DNA from: Molossus alvarezi
Taxonomy: Eukaryota > Chordata > Mammalia > Chiroptera > Molossidae
DNA length: 64,000 bases
Direction of reading: 5' to 3'
Assembly: GCA_037176705.1 (NCBI GenBank)
Contig: JBAWUJ010000096.1
Location: 203,501 to 267,500 of the forward strand
The notes below the pieces were generated by a model that searched no databases, was not told the DNA's origin, and worked only from the letters and a program-made list of their open reading frames with translations. The position numbers and the translations under genes were made by a program. Below are positions 55,151-64,000 of this stretch, piece by piece; within the stretch, counting starts at the first letter, position 1; each line of letters starts with the position of its first letter.

Positions 55151-55289
55151 ATTTCTCTTCACAGTATCCCTCTCATCAAACGTTTTGAGGGTCGTATTGT
55201 ACAGCACTCATCCACCGTCACCAAGTCTCAACCGATGGTTCGGCTGATTCTGAAGGAATAAAGGCACCCAAGTGAGAAACGGACTTAGG

Positions 55290-55720
55290 TCGTTCAGAGA
55301 AAAAGGGAGCTGCTTCTTCCCTCGAACAAGCGAGGGGACTGGCAAAGATGCTTTGCTTGATCAGACTTTAGTCTGGCTCCCCGAACCCTCTCCCCAACAA
55401 GGTCCACGCCTGGACTTCCTGTAGGATCTAAGTCAGTTTGATGAGAATTCCCCACTCCTGACAGATCTCTGACCACCCTGGCCGGACTTCAGCCAGACAC
55501 CCCCAGACCGGATGACTTCTCTTAGTCATTTCCACCCACCAGTGCCCCCTTGCTCTTCAGCTGTGAATCCCCACTTGTTACTGGTTGTATGGGAATCAGC
55601 CCACTTCTTCCAAGTCTTTCTTCCCCTATTGCAATAGGTGTTTTTTTAATTTTCTTGTTTTTAACAAATCTCTCTTCTTCGCTCACACTTCCATCTGTTG
55701 TCTTTAACAGCAACCCCTTT
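55290..55720 (+). mobile_element. Possible old LTR remnant
   Basis: CTTCAGCTGTGAATCCCCAC through CCCTATTGCAATAGGTGTTTTTTTAAT has an LTR-like pattern (pyrimidine-rich, T-rich end). No pair of ends or target-site duplication is visible, so the call is tentative. Confidence 0.3.
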
Positions 55721-56908
55721 TTTCACCTGGAGGTCAGTGAACAGGTCAATTTCTGAAGCTCAACCCGATCTCTGCCCATTTCCTGGACGTGAGGCCAGCA
55801 GGGGAGGTTTCAAGAGACATCTCCCTCTGGTGAGGAAGGTTCCCACTTCCGGGGCTGGGAGGTGGCAGAGGGGAGGGAAGGTCTCTACCCTCCTGCCCTC
55901 CTGGGCGCCTCCACGTTCAGCCCCTGACACCACTCTGCTGGGCCAGGAATGTGCTTGGTGCCGGCACACGGCGTCTCCAGACCTCAGACCCAGACCCCCA
56001 CCTCGAGGCTTCTGCAGGCACAGCGACAGGACTTCACGCCGATCCTGGGGCAGAACTGAAGCTCCGCTTGGAGGGAAGCTTTGCGCAGCAGCCCAGCACC
56101 TTGTCAGGCCGAACTGTCACACTTCACTTGCACACAACAGTGTCCTCGACTTGGATGCCTAATGTGTGCTTTGCCTGGAACGGGAAGTACACCTAATCCT
56201 CACCCCGCGTTCCAGAAAAGGACACGGATGCGCAGGACAATTAAACAACTCACCTACCTGCCCCAGGTGAGTGGTGCTGCAGGACTGCAGCCTGTCCCTC
56301 CGACGCCGGTGATGGGCACACTCCAGGAACACTCAGCGTACCCAGCCCCTCCCTTTGCACCTGAGGAAAGTCACCTGGAAGGCCAGAGACTTGAAGGGCT
56401 TTTGAGAAAACAGCAAATCTCTAGATGTCTTTGTCTGTCACTTGGGTCCTTCCTCCCCAGCCCTCCTTCCTGCCTACTGTTGCCTCAGTATCCCCACCAC
56501 CCACCAGGTGGAAGAAAGAGGAGTCTTGTTTCTCCTTACTCTCCGGGCAGGGGTCACTTTAGGGATCAACCCCACTCTCCCAAAGCTAGGCCAGGACTGA
56601 AGCAGGTGGGCTGCAGAGGGTTCCCGCCCTCTGGAAAGAGTGAAGGGGCCGCCTGCCTGGCTCCACAGCCTCGGTCTAAGATACCGCCCCCGGCTCGCTT
56701 GCTCGCTCCTACTGGCTCCCTGCGCCTCCTCCCGAGGTCGCGGGGCAAGCAGAGTCCCCGTGAGAGGCACGCGCTCCGGGCTGTGCACACCCCGGGCATG
56801 GACAGAGAGCTGGGCACGCAGGGGGCGCCGCGGGACCGGGTGGCCGAGCGCTGAGCCAGACAAGGGCTCAGGAGTTGCAATTGCCCTCTGGAGCCGGGCC
56901 TCTGTTTT
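55721..56908. other. No gene seen
   Basis: Unique GC-rich sequence with overlapping open frames (for example 56081-56854 plus) lacking domains. Confidence 0.45.
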
Positions 56909-56909
56909 T

Positions 56910-57066
56910 ATTTATTTTTACAGAGAGAGGAAAGGAGAAAGAGAGAAACACCGATATGAGAGCAAAACATCAAACAACCCAAAAACTGGGCATAAGCCAG
57001 AATCGAACAGGCAACCTTTCAGTGAATGGAACAGTGCTCAACCAAGCGAGCCACACTGGCCAGGGC
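56910..57066 (-). mobile_element. Old VES-like SINE
   Basis: ACAGAGAGAGGAAAGGAGAA, then CCAGAATCGAACAGGCAACC and GAGCCACACTGGCCAGGGCT: a minus-strand tRNA-like SINE of an older type. Confidence 0.8.
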
Positions 57067-58114
57067 TTAAAGTTCACGTGGTAAAGTTCCCTCCAAGGGA
57101 GATGCTGCCTGTTCTGATTGTTTGGGGGTCTCCTCTGTGAAATGCTCGTATTCCATGGGAAGTGTGAACACACCTACTCACAGGAGTCCGCCAGGGTCTT
57201 CTGAGCTGAGGGCCCTGGTAAAGGAAGGGGACCCCAGCACCTGGCAGGCAGGCCAGGCTGAGTGTGTGAGAGCAGCTATTTCTCCACTGCTCCAGGCACC
57301 CCGCTTTTTGAAGCGCACAGGGCATATGATGCTGAGTGTGTGCACCCACTCTAACCACCGGCCCCCAAACAGCTGGGATCACATCCTGCCAGGCAGGGTG
57401 TCCTCAGTCCCTCCCCACTAACCACCAAAGGTGCTTGCAGGCCGGCCTCTTCTGGGACTGCAGCCCACTGGTCTCCATGGCAACCAAGGGTGCGCTCCTC
57501 CTGCAGGTGTTTTCCTTCACTGGACAGGGGGTGGGGTGGGGGTGGGGGTGCAGCACTGACCTTCCACCATTTGTCTTGTAAGCAACTGGAACACTTCGCA
57601 ACCTAAAACCATTGTTTGGTGGAAAAGGAGCCTCCTGACACCAAAGGTGGGGACCTGGGTCCATGCCCTCACCACTCGCCCCAGCGCCCCAGCGCCCGGG
57701 GTGCCAGTGCTCAGTGACCAGCCTGTATCCTCGTGGCCGAAGGATGTAGGGGAGCCATTCTCCATCAGGAGCCCACGGCCACGCTGCCCAGGCCCCTCCA
57801 CATTCTCAGGGCTTGTCTGATGGCCGACGCGTCCACATGTGTTCTCTCTGGTGGGCATCACGTTGGCATGTTAAATATCCCTCGCTTTCCTATTTGCTGA
57901 ACGGGTTCACGTCCTCACACGTCACGTGTACACGTTGTCCTAGACATGGGGCCCTCACCAACAGGGTGAATCACGGGTGCGTCTCTTCACAGGTTCTCAC
58001 CCAGAAGACCCAGGGTCCAGCAGGGCTGGGTCTCCCGATGCCCCAGGAGCAGAGCCTGAGACCACGCCGAGGGCCTCCCAGGATGACAGCAGAGGGGCTG
58101 GTCAAACTGAGGGG
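57067..58114. other. GAL3ST2 downstream region
   Basis: Unique sequence that should hold the GAL3ST2 3-prime UTR. I find no clear AATAAA on the minus strand close to the stop, so the transcript end is not placed. Confidence 0.45.
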
Positions 58115-58930
58115 CTATGCCTTCAGGAAGGGGATGTTCTTGGGGCGCTTCTGGGGGAACTGCAGGGTGTACAAGTGGGCCATGTACTGGAGCTCAGGCA
58201 TGACCATCTTCTGACAGAGGCGCAGCGTCTCATTATCCAAGCCCTCCCTGAGGTTGTAGCCCAGGATGTCGGCCTCCCCGGACTGGAAGGGTTGCAGCCG
58301 GGCGTCGGTGATCTGCGTCCTGTTCTTGGGCGCGTCGTCCTGCAGGCACAGGGCCGAGAGCGCGCGCCGCCGCTCCTGCAGCTGCGCCACCTCGGAGCGC
58401 AGGCGCCGCGGGCCCAGCTCGGCGCGCAGCGCGGCCCAGAAGGTGCGGTTGAAGTGCTGGTAGAGGCGCCAGTCCAGCGCGCACCAGCGCTTGGCGCGCT
58501 CCTGGGCCTCGAGCGGCAGGCTGGTGACGCTGCGCCCGCTGCGCGAGTTGAGCTTGAAGGAGACGACGTCGTCCAGCTGCCAGCGCAGCCGGCGCCGCAG
58601 CAGCACCATGGACTCGTCGAAGTGCTCCGCGATGAGCACCAGCGGGAAGCGCTGCTCCACGTGGGCCAGGCGCGCGCGAACGTAGCTCTCCTCCACCGGC
58701 GCGTTGGGGTCGAGGCCCAGGTCGAACCACATGTGGTTCCTGGCGTAGGCGTTGTGCAGCAGGCTCCGGTTGTAGTAGGTGTGCGGGGCGGCCAGGAAGG
58801 CGGCCAGGCTGGGCGCGGCTCTGAAGGCAGGCGCGAGGTGTCTGTAGTAGGCGAAGGAGGACTCCAGCTGGAAGACGGGGTTTCTGAGGATGGAGAAGTA
58901 GAAAGTGTCGTTGGGCATCACTTTCTGCAC
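58115..58930 (-). CDS. GAL3ST2: GAL3ST2 last exon
   Basis: Acceptor ACTCAG, then [20 protein letters not shown]; 271 residues to TGA at 58117-58115. It encodes the 3-prime-phosphate-binding part of the PAPS site and the acceptor-binding C-terminal half. Very GC-rich, with many CpGs. Confidence 0.95.
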   Translation of the reverse strand: MQKVMPNDTFYFSILRNPVFQLESSFAYYRHLAPAFRAAPSLAAFLAAPHTYYNRSLLHNAYARNHMWFDLGLDPNAPVEESYVRARLAHVEQRFPLVLIAEHFDESMVLLRRRLRWQLDDVVSFKLNSRSGRSVTSLPLEAQERAKRWCALDWRLYQHFNRTFWAALRAELGPRRLRSEVAQLQERRRALSALCLQDDAPKNRTQITDARLQPFQSGEADILGYNLREGLDNETLRLCQKMVMPELQYMAHLYTLQFPQKRPKNIPFLKA

Positions 58931-61066
58931 CTGAGTGGAGACAGAGGAGGGTTGGTGATGCTCCTGGCTTCTTCCAGAGGCTCAGGAGGGAGATGCCCCC
59001 CCGCCCCCCCCGTCCACCCCAGCACCCTCCCCACTGCACACCTGAACCTTCCTACCGCCTCTCCCACTGGCTTCCCTGCGTCCCGTCCACGCTGCTTTGC
59101 TTCCCTGACCGCCACTTCCCAGGAGTGCCAGAATGACCCTGAAACACCTGAACCTGGCCAGGCCCTCCCCCCAAACTCCCTCCACTTCCCTCTCCCTCCT
59201 GGAAGGGAAGTCGGGGAAGCCCCCCAGGAGGAGGTGACCTCTAAGCTGAGACTGAAATGACCCACAGGAGGTGTGAAGAGCATCGTGCTGGAGGGACATG
59301 TACAAAGGTCCTGGGGGGAAGACTGGGCGGTTTGGGAACCAAGAGAAAGCTGGAGAAGAAAGAGAGGGTAGCAGCCTGTGGGGTTACCATATCAGATGAC
59401 AAGAGCAATTGCAGGCCATCAGAAGTAGGGGTGCGGGGTGGCAGGGTCTCCCCAGGGATCTCTACCCGCCCTCTCCAGCCAGGTCCCTGTACACACCCCC
59501 ACAGCCGTGGTCTCTCCAGTGGCCAGGCTGTGACCCCTCCCACCGTGGTCACTCCTCAAAGCCAATGAGTATGTCCGAGGCCTGGGGCTGAGTCCTGCCC
59601 GCCATCCGCCCATCTCCCCCTGCAGATGGCCCCCCAGCGCACCTCCGGCGGGTTAAACCTCAGGTGGTTGCACATGATGTTGAAGTGCCGCGGTGGGCCG
59701 GCCTGCCCTACGCCCTCCACGTAGCGCGCCAGGAAGAACCAGGGGTAGCCCAGGTGGAGGCGCGAGCCTGCGGGCAGCGCCAGCGACAGGTTGTGCTTCT
59801 CGGCGAAGCGGAAGAGGATGTTGAGCACGGTGCTGCTGGCTGTCTTGTGCGTCTTGAGGAACATGATGTTGGTGATGGGCGGCCCCTCAGCCTGGCCCCC
59901 GAGCAGGCTGGGAGGAGAGCATGCCACCATCAGCAAGGGACACCCCACACCCCCAAACAGAACCCCCACTCAGAGAGACCCCCAACCCAGCAAACCTTCC
60001 ACCTGCATGACCCTGAACCCAGTGATCCCCCAACCTGCTCCCAACTGCATGACCCCCAACCCAGCAATCCCTCAAATCACACTCCCCATAGTGGTGACAC
60101 ACCAACCCTGTGCCCCCAGCCCTAGCCCATCACTGTGGTGTCCCCAACCTGTGGACCCCCCAACCCTGCAGCCCCCGAGGACCCACTGACAAGCCTGACT
60201 CTCCCTAAGTGGCTGTGCCATCTGCCCAGCACCCCTGCAGGCTGGCCCTGGGCCCTGGCCTCCCTCTCGGCCCTGCGACCTCTTGTCTAGCTCCCAGGCC
60301 ACCTAGCAATGGCTCTGGCCGCGGCCTGGGCCACATGTCTGGCATTTCTTGGCTGACCCTTCATATCAGGGCTGACCTGACTGCAGGGCCAGAGTGGAGG
60401 CTGGTGCCCACCGCTGTGGACGCCGGGCTAGAGCAGCAGGGCCAGTAAGGGTGACCCAGGACGGGGGTGATGGGGTCCGGAGACCTACACCAGCCCTGGG
60501 GACAGGAGGAGGTGGGGGGCAGACAGACCCAAGAGGCTCCCCCGTGTCCCTTGGAGAGTCAACCAGAGGGGTGGGGGTGGGGACGGGGAGGCAGCCTTGG
60601 GCCACAAAACCCTCCCAGCAGCCCTGCTGACGTGCTGGGCCTGTGTGGGCTCCACAGGACCCTGGGCTTCACAGAGGACATACCACTGGCAGGCAGGGAG
60701 CATCGGTCCTGATGGTCCTGGACCCTCCATGGGCCCCCGCCTTGCCTCCCAGCACCTGGTCCCCCTGCACACAGCAGCTCTCCCCAAGACATCCCCAGCC
60801 CAGGCCCAGCCCCGCCTTTCCAGAGCCTTCCTCACCGCTCACAGGACTCTGGGAGGGCCTCAGGAAGCTAATGGGTTTCCAAAAGGAAGGGCCCACCCCA
60901 GCCAGGAGGTGTGAGGTAGGCAGAAGGGGGCCCTGTTGGTCTGGGCGGGAGCAGGGCCAGATCACGGAGCACCCAGTGCAACACTCACAGTGTGTGCCTC
61001 TCCACGCGCAGGAGGCCGGCCAGCAGGAGCACCATCAGGGTCAGGACGAGGAGGCTCCAGAAACAC
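58115..61066 (-). CDS. GAL3ST2: GAL3ST2, galactose-3-O-sulfotransferase 2, partial (three coding exons)
   Basis: Golgi type II membrane enzyme that transfers sulfate from PAPS to the 3-OH of terminal galactose, for example on type 1 and type 2 chains. Exons 61066-60989, 59907-59643 and 58930-58115 join in frame (phase 2 between the first two, phase 0 before the last) and encode 385 residues; human has 398. Order: membrane anchor ([18 protein letters not shown]), PAPS 5-prime-phosphosulfate loop [20 protein letters not shown], the segment [17 protein letters not shown], the 3-prime-phosphate loop [17 protein letters not shown], and the C-terminus ending KNIPFLKA. N-glycosylation sequons include NLS, NDT, NRS, NRT (twice) and NET. 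The first coding exon (about 10 codons) was not found; the human gene has a long first intron, so it likely lies outside the window. Position next to NEU4 supports GAL3ST2 over its paralogs. Confidence 0.94.
58931..60988 (-). other. GAL3ST2 introns
   Basis: Introns 58931-59642 (0.7 kb) and 59908-60988 (1.1 kb). Unique GC-rich sequence; a degenerate CCCCCAACCC-rich stretch lies at 59960-60180. No mobile element is seen. Confidence 0.6.
59643..59907 (-). CDS. GAL3ST2: GAL3ST2 middle exon with PAPS loop
   Basis: 265 nt between CTCCCAG and GTGCGC. It encodes [20 protein letters not shown] through [20 protein letters not shown]. The GQAGPPRHF piece has four more residues than the human GSQQRF at this place. 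Confidence 0.94.
60989..61066 (-). CDS. GAL3ST2: GAL3ST2 exon with signal anchor
   Basis: 78 nt between ACCACAG and GTGAGT. Starts by completing an Arg codon (R then [20 protein letters not shown]), matching the human [20 protein letters not shown]. Single hydrophobic segment of about 17 residues. Confidence 0.85.
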
Positions 61067-62260
61067 CTGTGGTCAGGGGAACAGTGAGGCCCGCCCCCGT
61101 CAGGGGCATGGGGGGGGCAGTGCCACCCACCCACCCACCTCAACTCAGCATCATCCATGTAACAGCTCCTACTGAACCTCTGCTGTGTGCCCGCCTGGCC
61201 AGCCCTCTGCCCCTGCCACACCCCCACCGCTCAGAAGCCAGAAGCCAAGAGGCAGGTCTGTCCCCTAGGAAGTGGGCGTGAGTCTAACAAGCAGTGGGAG
61301 CGCAGGTCGGGGGTCCGTAGAGACTGGCCTGGCTGAGACCCTGAGCTCCCACCCAGGGGCACATCTGGGGGTGGCTGAGAGGTGGTCCACCCTAGCATTC
61401 TGCCCCCACAGAAGGGCAGGAGGTCCACAGAAAGGAACATTCAGAAGGCCTGCCTGGGTGCCAGGAACTCAGCAGGTGGGGTTCAGGCAATGGTCCCTGG
61501 GCTGGGACATCCCAAGGAGACACCGTGACCAGATTAAGGAAGAAATAGGCTGGAAGAGAATGCCCAGGGTGAAGGGCTAGCCCTCGCTGCCGCTGGTGTT
61601 GACTGACACCCTCTCAGGACCTCTGAGCGAATGCACAGAGGCTTTGTCCAGGGACAATGTGTCCAGGGACTTGTCCCATAGTCACAAAGCACCCCCTAGC
61701 TGCTCTGCCCCATGGGGTCTCAGGGGGTCGCTGGGACTGGTACCCGCTGGGCACAGGAAGGTCACATGCCTCGCCTGAGGCCACACACTGGGGAAGAGGC
61801 TCATGGCCCAGGGCACATCGTCCAGCAGGCCCCCCTGTCCCTGCCCGCACAGCAGCAGGCCCCTCCGCGTCCTTCCAAATGGGCTGGTGGGGAAGCTGCC
61901 TGGAAGAACCGAGACATGTCCAGCAAAGCATGTCCAGTGGAAGGGGCCAGGTCGGGACAGAGCGGCACCACTGTGGATGCCAGAGACCCTGAGGGTTTGG
62001 CCCAGGAAGGGAAAGAGGGGATGTTGGTAGGAGCTGGAGCGATGGAACTTGATTACAGTGTTGCCTTCCCGTGGGAGGTGCCGAGCCTGTGTGTCCAGGG
62101 CCTGTTTTCTCTTTGTAGCCAGATTGTCTTCTGGTTACACAGCCCTGTGCCTCTCCTTTTTATTTGGATTTGCTACTTTTTGTTGCCCTTGTAAATTAAA
62201 TATTTATCCAAGTTCCAGTGCTATCACTAGAGCAGAAAAACATTTTTAGTTGTTGTTTTA
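61067..62260 (-). other. GAL3ST2 upstream intron, no exon identified
   Basis: Unique sequence. No short exon with an in-phase CAG-AG donor and a convincing N-terminus was found. Confidence 0.5.
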
Positions 62261-62261
62261 T

Positions 62262-62494
62262 TTCCTCACCTGAAGATATTTTTCCATTTATCTTCAGATA
62301 GAATGTGAGGGGGAAAGAAAGAGAGAGAAACATCAGCGTGAGAGAGACACACTGATTGGTGCCTCCCACACGACCCCAACCAGGGCCAGGGATCGAACCA
62401 CAACCGAAGTACATGCCCTTAGCGGGAACCGAACCCGGGTCTCTCAGGACCGCGGGCCGACACTCCAACCGCTGAGCCAAACCGGCCAGGACAA
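62262..62494 (-). mobile_element. VES SINE
   Basis: Reverse complement from CCTCACCTGAAGATATTTTT to GCTGAGCCAAACCGGCCAGG. AAAAACATTTTT lies on both sides (about 62238 and 62498). Confidence 0.93.
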
Positions 62495-62839
62495 AAAAAC
62501 ATTTTTTAAAACACATTGTGCCCAGTCACTTTGCCAGGCCGCCTGTCAGCTTTTATTCTAGAACTGGTGCCCGGCCTTGGTGGCATCCTGCTGCCTGGTA
62601 TGACAGGGTGCTTCCGGCTTGTCTTGTCCACGGTCTGGCCCCAGCCCGGAACCGGCCAAGTCCTCTAGAGGCCCAGGGTCCCATTGGCGGGACCACGGTC
62701 TGCGGCTGCCCCACGCACCCTCTGGGTCCTCTCATCGCAGAGCTGGGGCTACACACACCCAGGCAGGGTCCCCCGTGCTTTGCACCTGGATGTCCAGCTC
62801 CAATTCAAGACTGTGGTTTTAAAAAAAAAAAAAACTTAA

Positions 62840-63500
62840 AAATTTATTTTTAAGTTACAGTTTACAGTCAATATGATTCTGTATTTGCTTCAGGCGTACA
62901 GCATAGTGGTTAGACAGTCATATACTTTTCAAAGTGGTCCGTGCCCCTGATAGTTATGGTACCCACCTGGCACCATACATACTTAGCAAAATGTTCTTGA
63001 CTGTATTCCCTGTGCTGTACTTTACATCCATGACTATTTTGTAACTGCCAAGGTTTTTAAATCATCATCTGAGGATGCTTTTTGAGAGCTTGTTTGGAGG
63101 TTCTAGTGGGGGAGCGCAGCTACTCGTATACCGTTGACCGAAGACCGGTCCTCTCCAAAAGAGCACGCAGCTTCGGGAGGGACGCACTCGGATCGGTGAG
63201 GGAGGAGGGGGCACCCACCTAGCCAGCCAGAGCGCCCTCACATCCTGAGGAAATGCTTTTTCTTTATTGATTTTAGAGCGAGAGGAAGGGAGAAAGAAAC
63301 ATTAATCGGTAGCCCCCCTTATACATGCCCCAACTGGGGATCGAACCTGCAACTTAAGTATGCACCCTGACTGAGAATCAAATGCGCAACCTTCTGATAT
63401 ATGGACAACACTCCAATCACTGAGACTCCCAGCCAGAGCATAACTGCTGATTTATATCTCTTAATCCCTTCATCTTTTTTACCCAAGACTGTGACTTTTT
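62840..63500 (-). mobile_element. Old antisense L1 3-prime UTR, split by a SINE
   Basis: TTCAGGCGTACAGCATAGTG, TTCTTGACTGTATTCCCTGT and GCTGTACTTTACATCCATGA, then after the SINE TATATCTCTTAATCCCTTCA, are antisense L1 text. Confidence 0.78.
63265..63442 (-). mobile_element. VES-type SINE (older subfamily) inside the L1
   Basis: TTTATTGATTTTAGAGCGAG, GGGGATCGAACCTGCAACTT and CACTGAGACTCCCAGCCAGA on the minus strand. Confidence 0.85.
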
Positions 63501-63539
63501 TTTTTTTTTAAGTATAGATCATTTATTTATTTAATTATT

Positions 63540-63772
63540 TATTGTTATCCTCACCCGAGGATATTTTTCCATTGATTTTTTTTTATCCTCACACGAGGAC
63601 ATTTTTCCATTTTTTGTTCAGACAGAGTGGGAGGGAGAGAGAGGAAGAGAGAGAGACAGGGAAACATTGATGTGAAAGGGACACATCGAGTGGTTGCCAA
63701 CCGCATGGCTGGAGACAAACTGCAACTGAGGTACACGCCCTTAGCGGGAACCGAACCCGGGTTGATTTTTTT
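63540..63772 (-). mobile_element. Nested VES SINEs, first pair
   Basis: A tail-end fragment (TTATCCTCACCCGAGGATAT, 63545-63572) is followed by a second SINE starting ATCCTCACACGAGGACATTT that stops inside its head at AACCCGGG. TTGATTTTTTTT on each side marks the second as inserted into the first. Confidence 0.85.
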
Positions 63773-63773
63773 T

Positions 63774-64000
63774 TTTATCCTCACCCGAGGACATTTTTGC
63801 ATTTATCTTCAGACAGCATGGGAGGGAGAGAGGGAGAAATATAGATGTGAGAGAGACACATCGAGTGGTCGCCACTCGCACAACCCAACCAGGGCCGGGG
63901 ACAAACTGTAACCAAAGCACATGCCCTTAGCGGGAACCGAACCCGGGTCTCTCCGGACCGCAGGCCGACGCTCTAACCGCTGAGCCAAACCGGCCAGGGC
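63774..64000 (-). mobile_element. VES SINE at the right edge
   Basis: Full-length on the minus strand from ATCCTCACCCGAGGACATTT to the head GAGCCAAACCGGCCAGGGC at base 64000. The flanking duplication lies outside the window. Confidence 0.93.

Noticed and set aside
55044..55261. Frame ending IPLIKRFEGRIVQHSSTV
   Set aside because: No recognised family, no splice or promoter context; too short to support as a gene.
61614..61931. Candidate GAL3ST2 first coding exon ending CAGAG/GT near 61622
   Set aside because: The phase would fit, but the encoded N-terminus does not resemble the expected short MMSMLGGLQ-type start.

Overview
This is mammalian nuclear DNA, almost certainly from a yangochiropteran (VES-SINE-bearing, vespertilionid-like) bat. 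About twenty tRNA-derived SINE copies carry the bat VES head (GGTTTGGCTCAGCGG) and a tail with TCCTCGGGTGAGGATAAA. The three intact genes have the order and orientation of the human 2q37.3 end segment, read in reverse: RTP5 (-), PDCD1 (+), NEU4 (-), GAL3ST2 (-). The gene calls rest on reading translated exons and splice sites by eye; no database search was possible.

Layout. 1-10.9 kb: minisatellites and a complete half-LINE-1 (HAL1-like) retrotransposon at 5517-8939, with tandem 103-bp promoter-like monomers and a nested solo LTR. 10.95-11.7 kb: a G-rich VNTR. 11.8-14.8 kb: an RTP5 ortholog on the minus strand whose homology jumps between reading frames, so it looks like a pseudogene. 15.3-20.7 kb: a second HAL1-like copy, a 71-bp tandem repeat, a twin-primed L1 and SINEs. 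21.4-36.0 kb: PDCD1 (PD-1), five coding exons giving an intact 288-residue protein, with a promoter just upstream and an unusual AT-rich block about 3.4 kb upstream. 36-46.4 kb: gene desert with a GC-rich satellite at 38 kb, nested SINEs, old L1 and a small hAT MITE at 44.0 kb. 46.4-49.3 kb: NEU4, three coding exons, 476 residues. 49.3-57 kb: mostly unique GC-rich DNA plus a decayed processed KRAB zinc-finger pseudogene at 53.8-54.5 kb. 58.1-61.1 kb: the last three coding exons of GAL3ST2; its first coding exon was not found and probably lies beyond the right edge. 62-64 kb: stacked minus-strand SINEs over an old L1.

The genes do not form an operon-like system; they share a conserved neighbourhood. 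PDCD1 encodes an inhibitory T-cell receptor. NEU4 removes terminal sialic acids, and GAL3ST2 adds sulfate to the 3-OH of terminal galactose, so both act on glycan ends. RTP5 belongs to a receptor-transporter family. I see no CRISPR, operon or other prokaryote-style system, and I do not claim a new one. The most useful observations are the RTP5 decay, the PD-1 ectodomain and juxtamembrane differences, the HAL1 elements with variable monomer number, and several insertion histories dated by nesting and target-site duplications.
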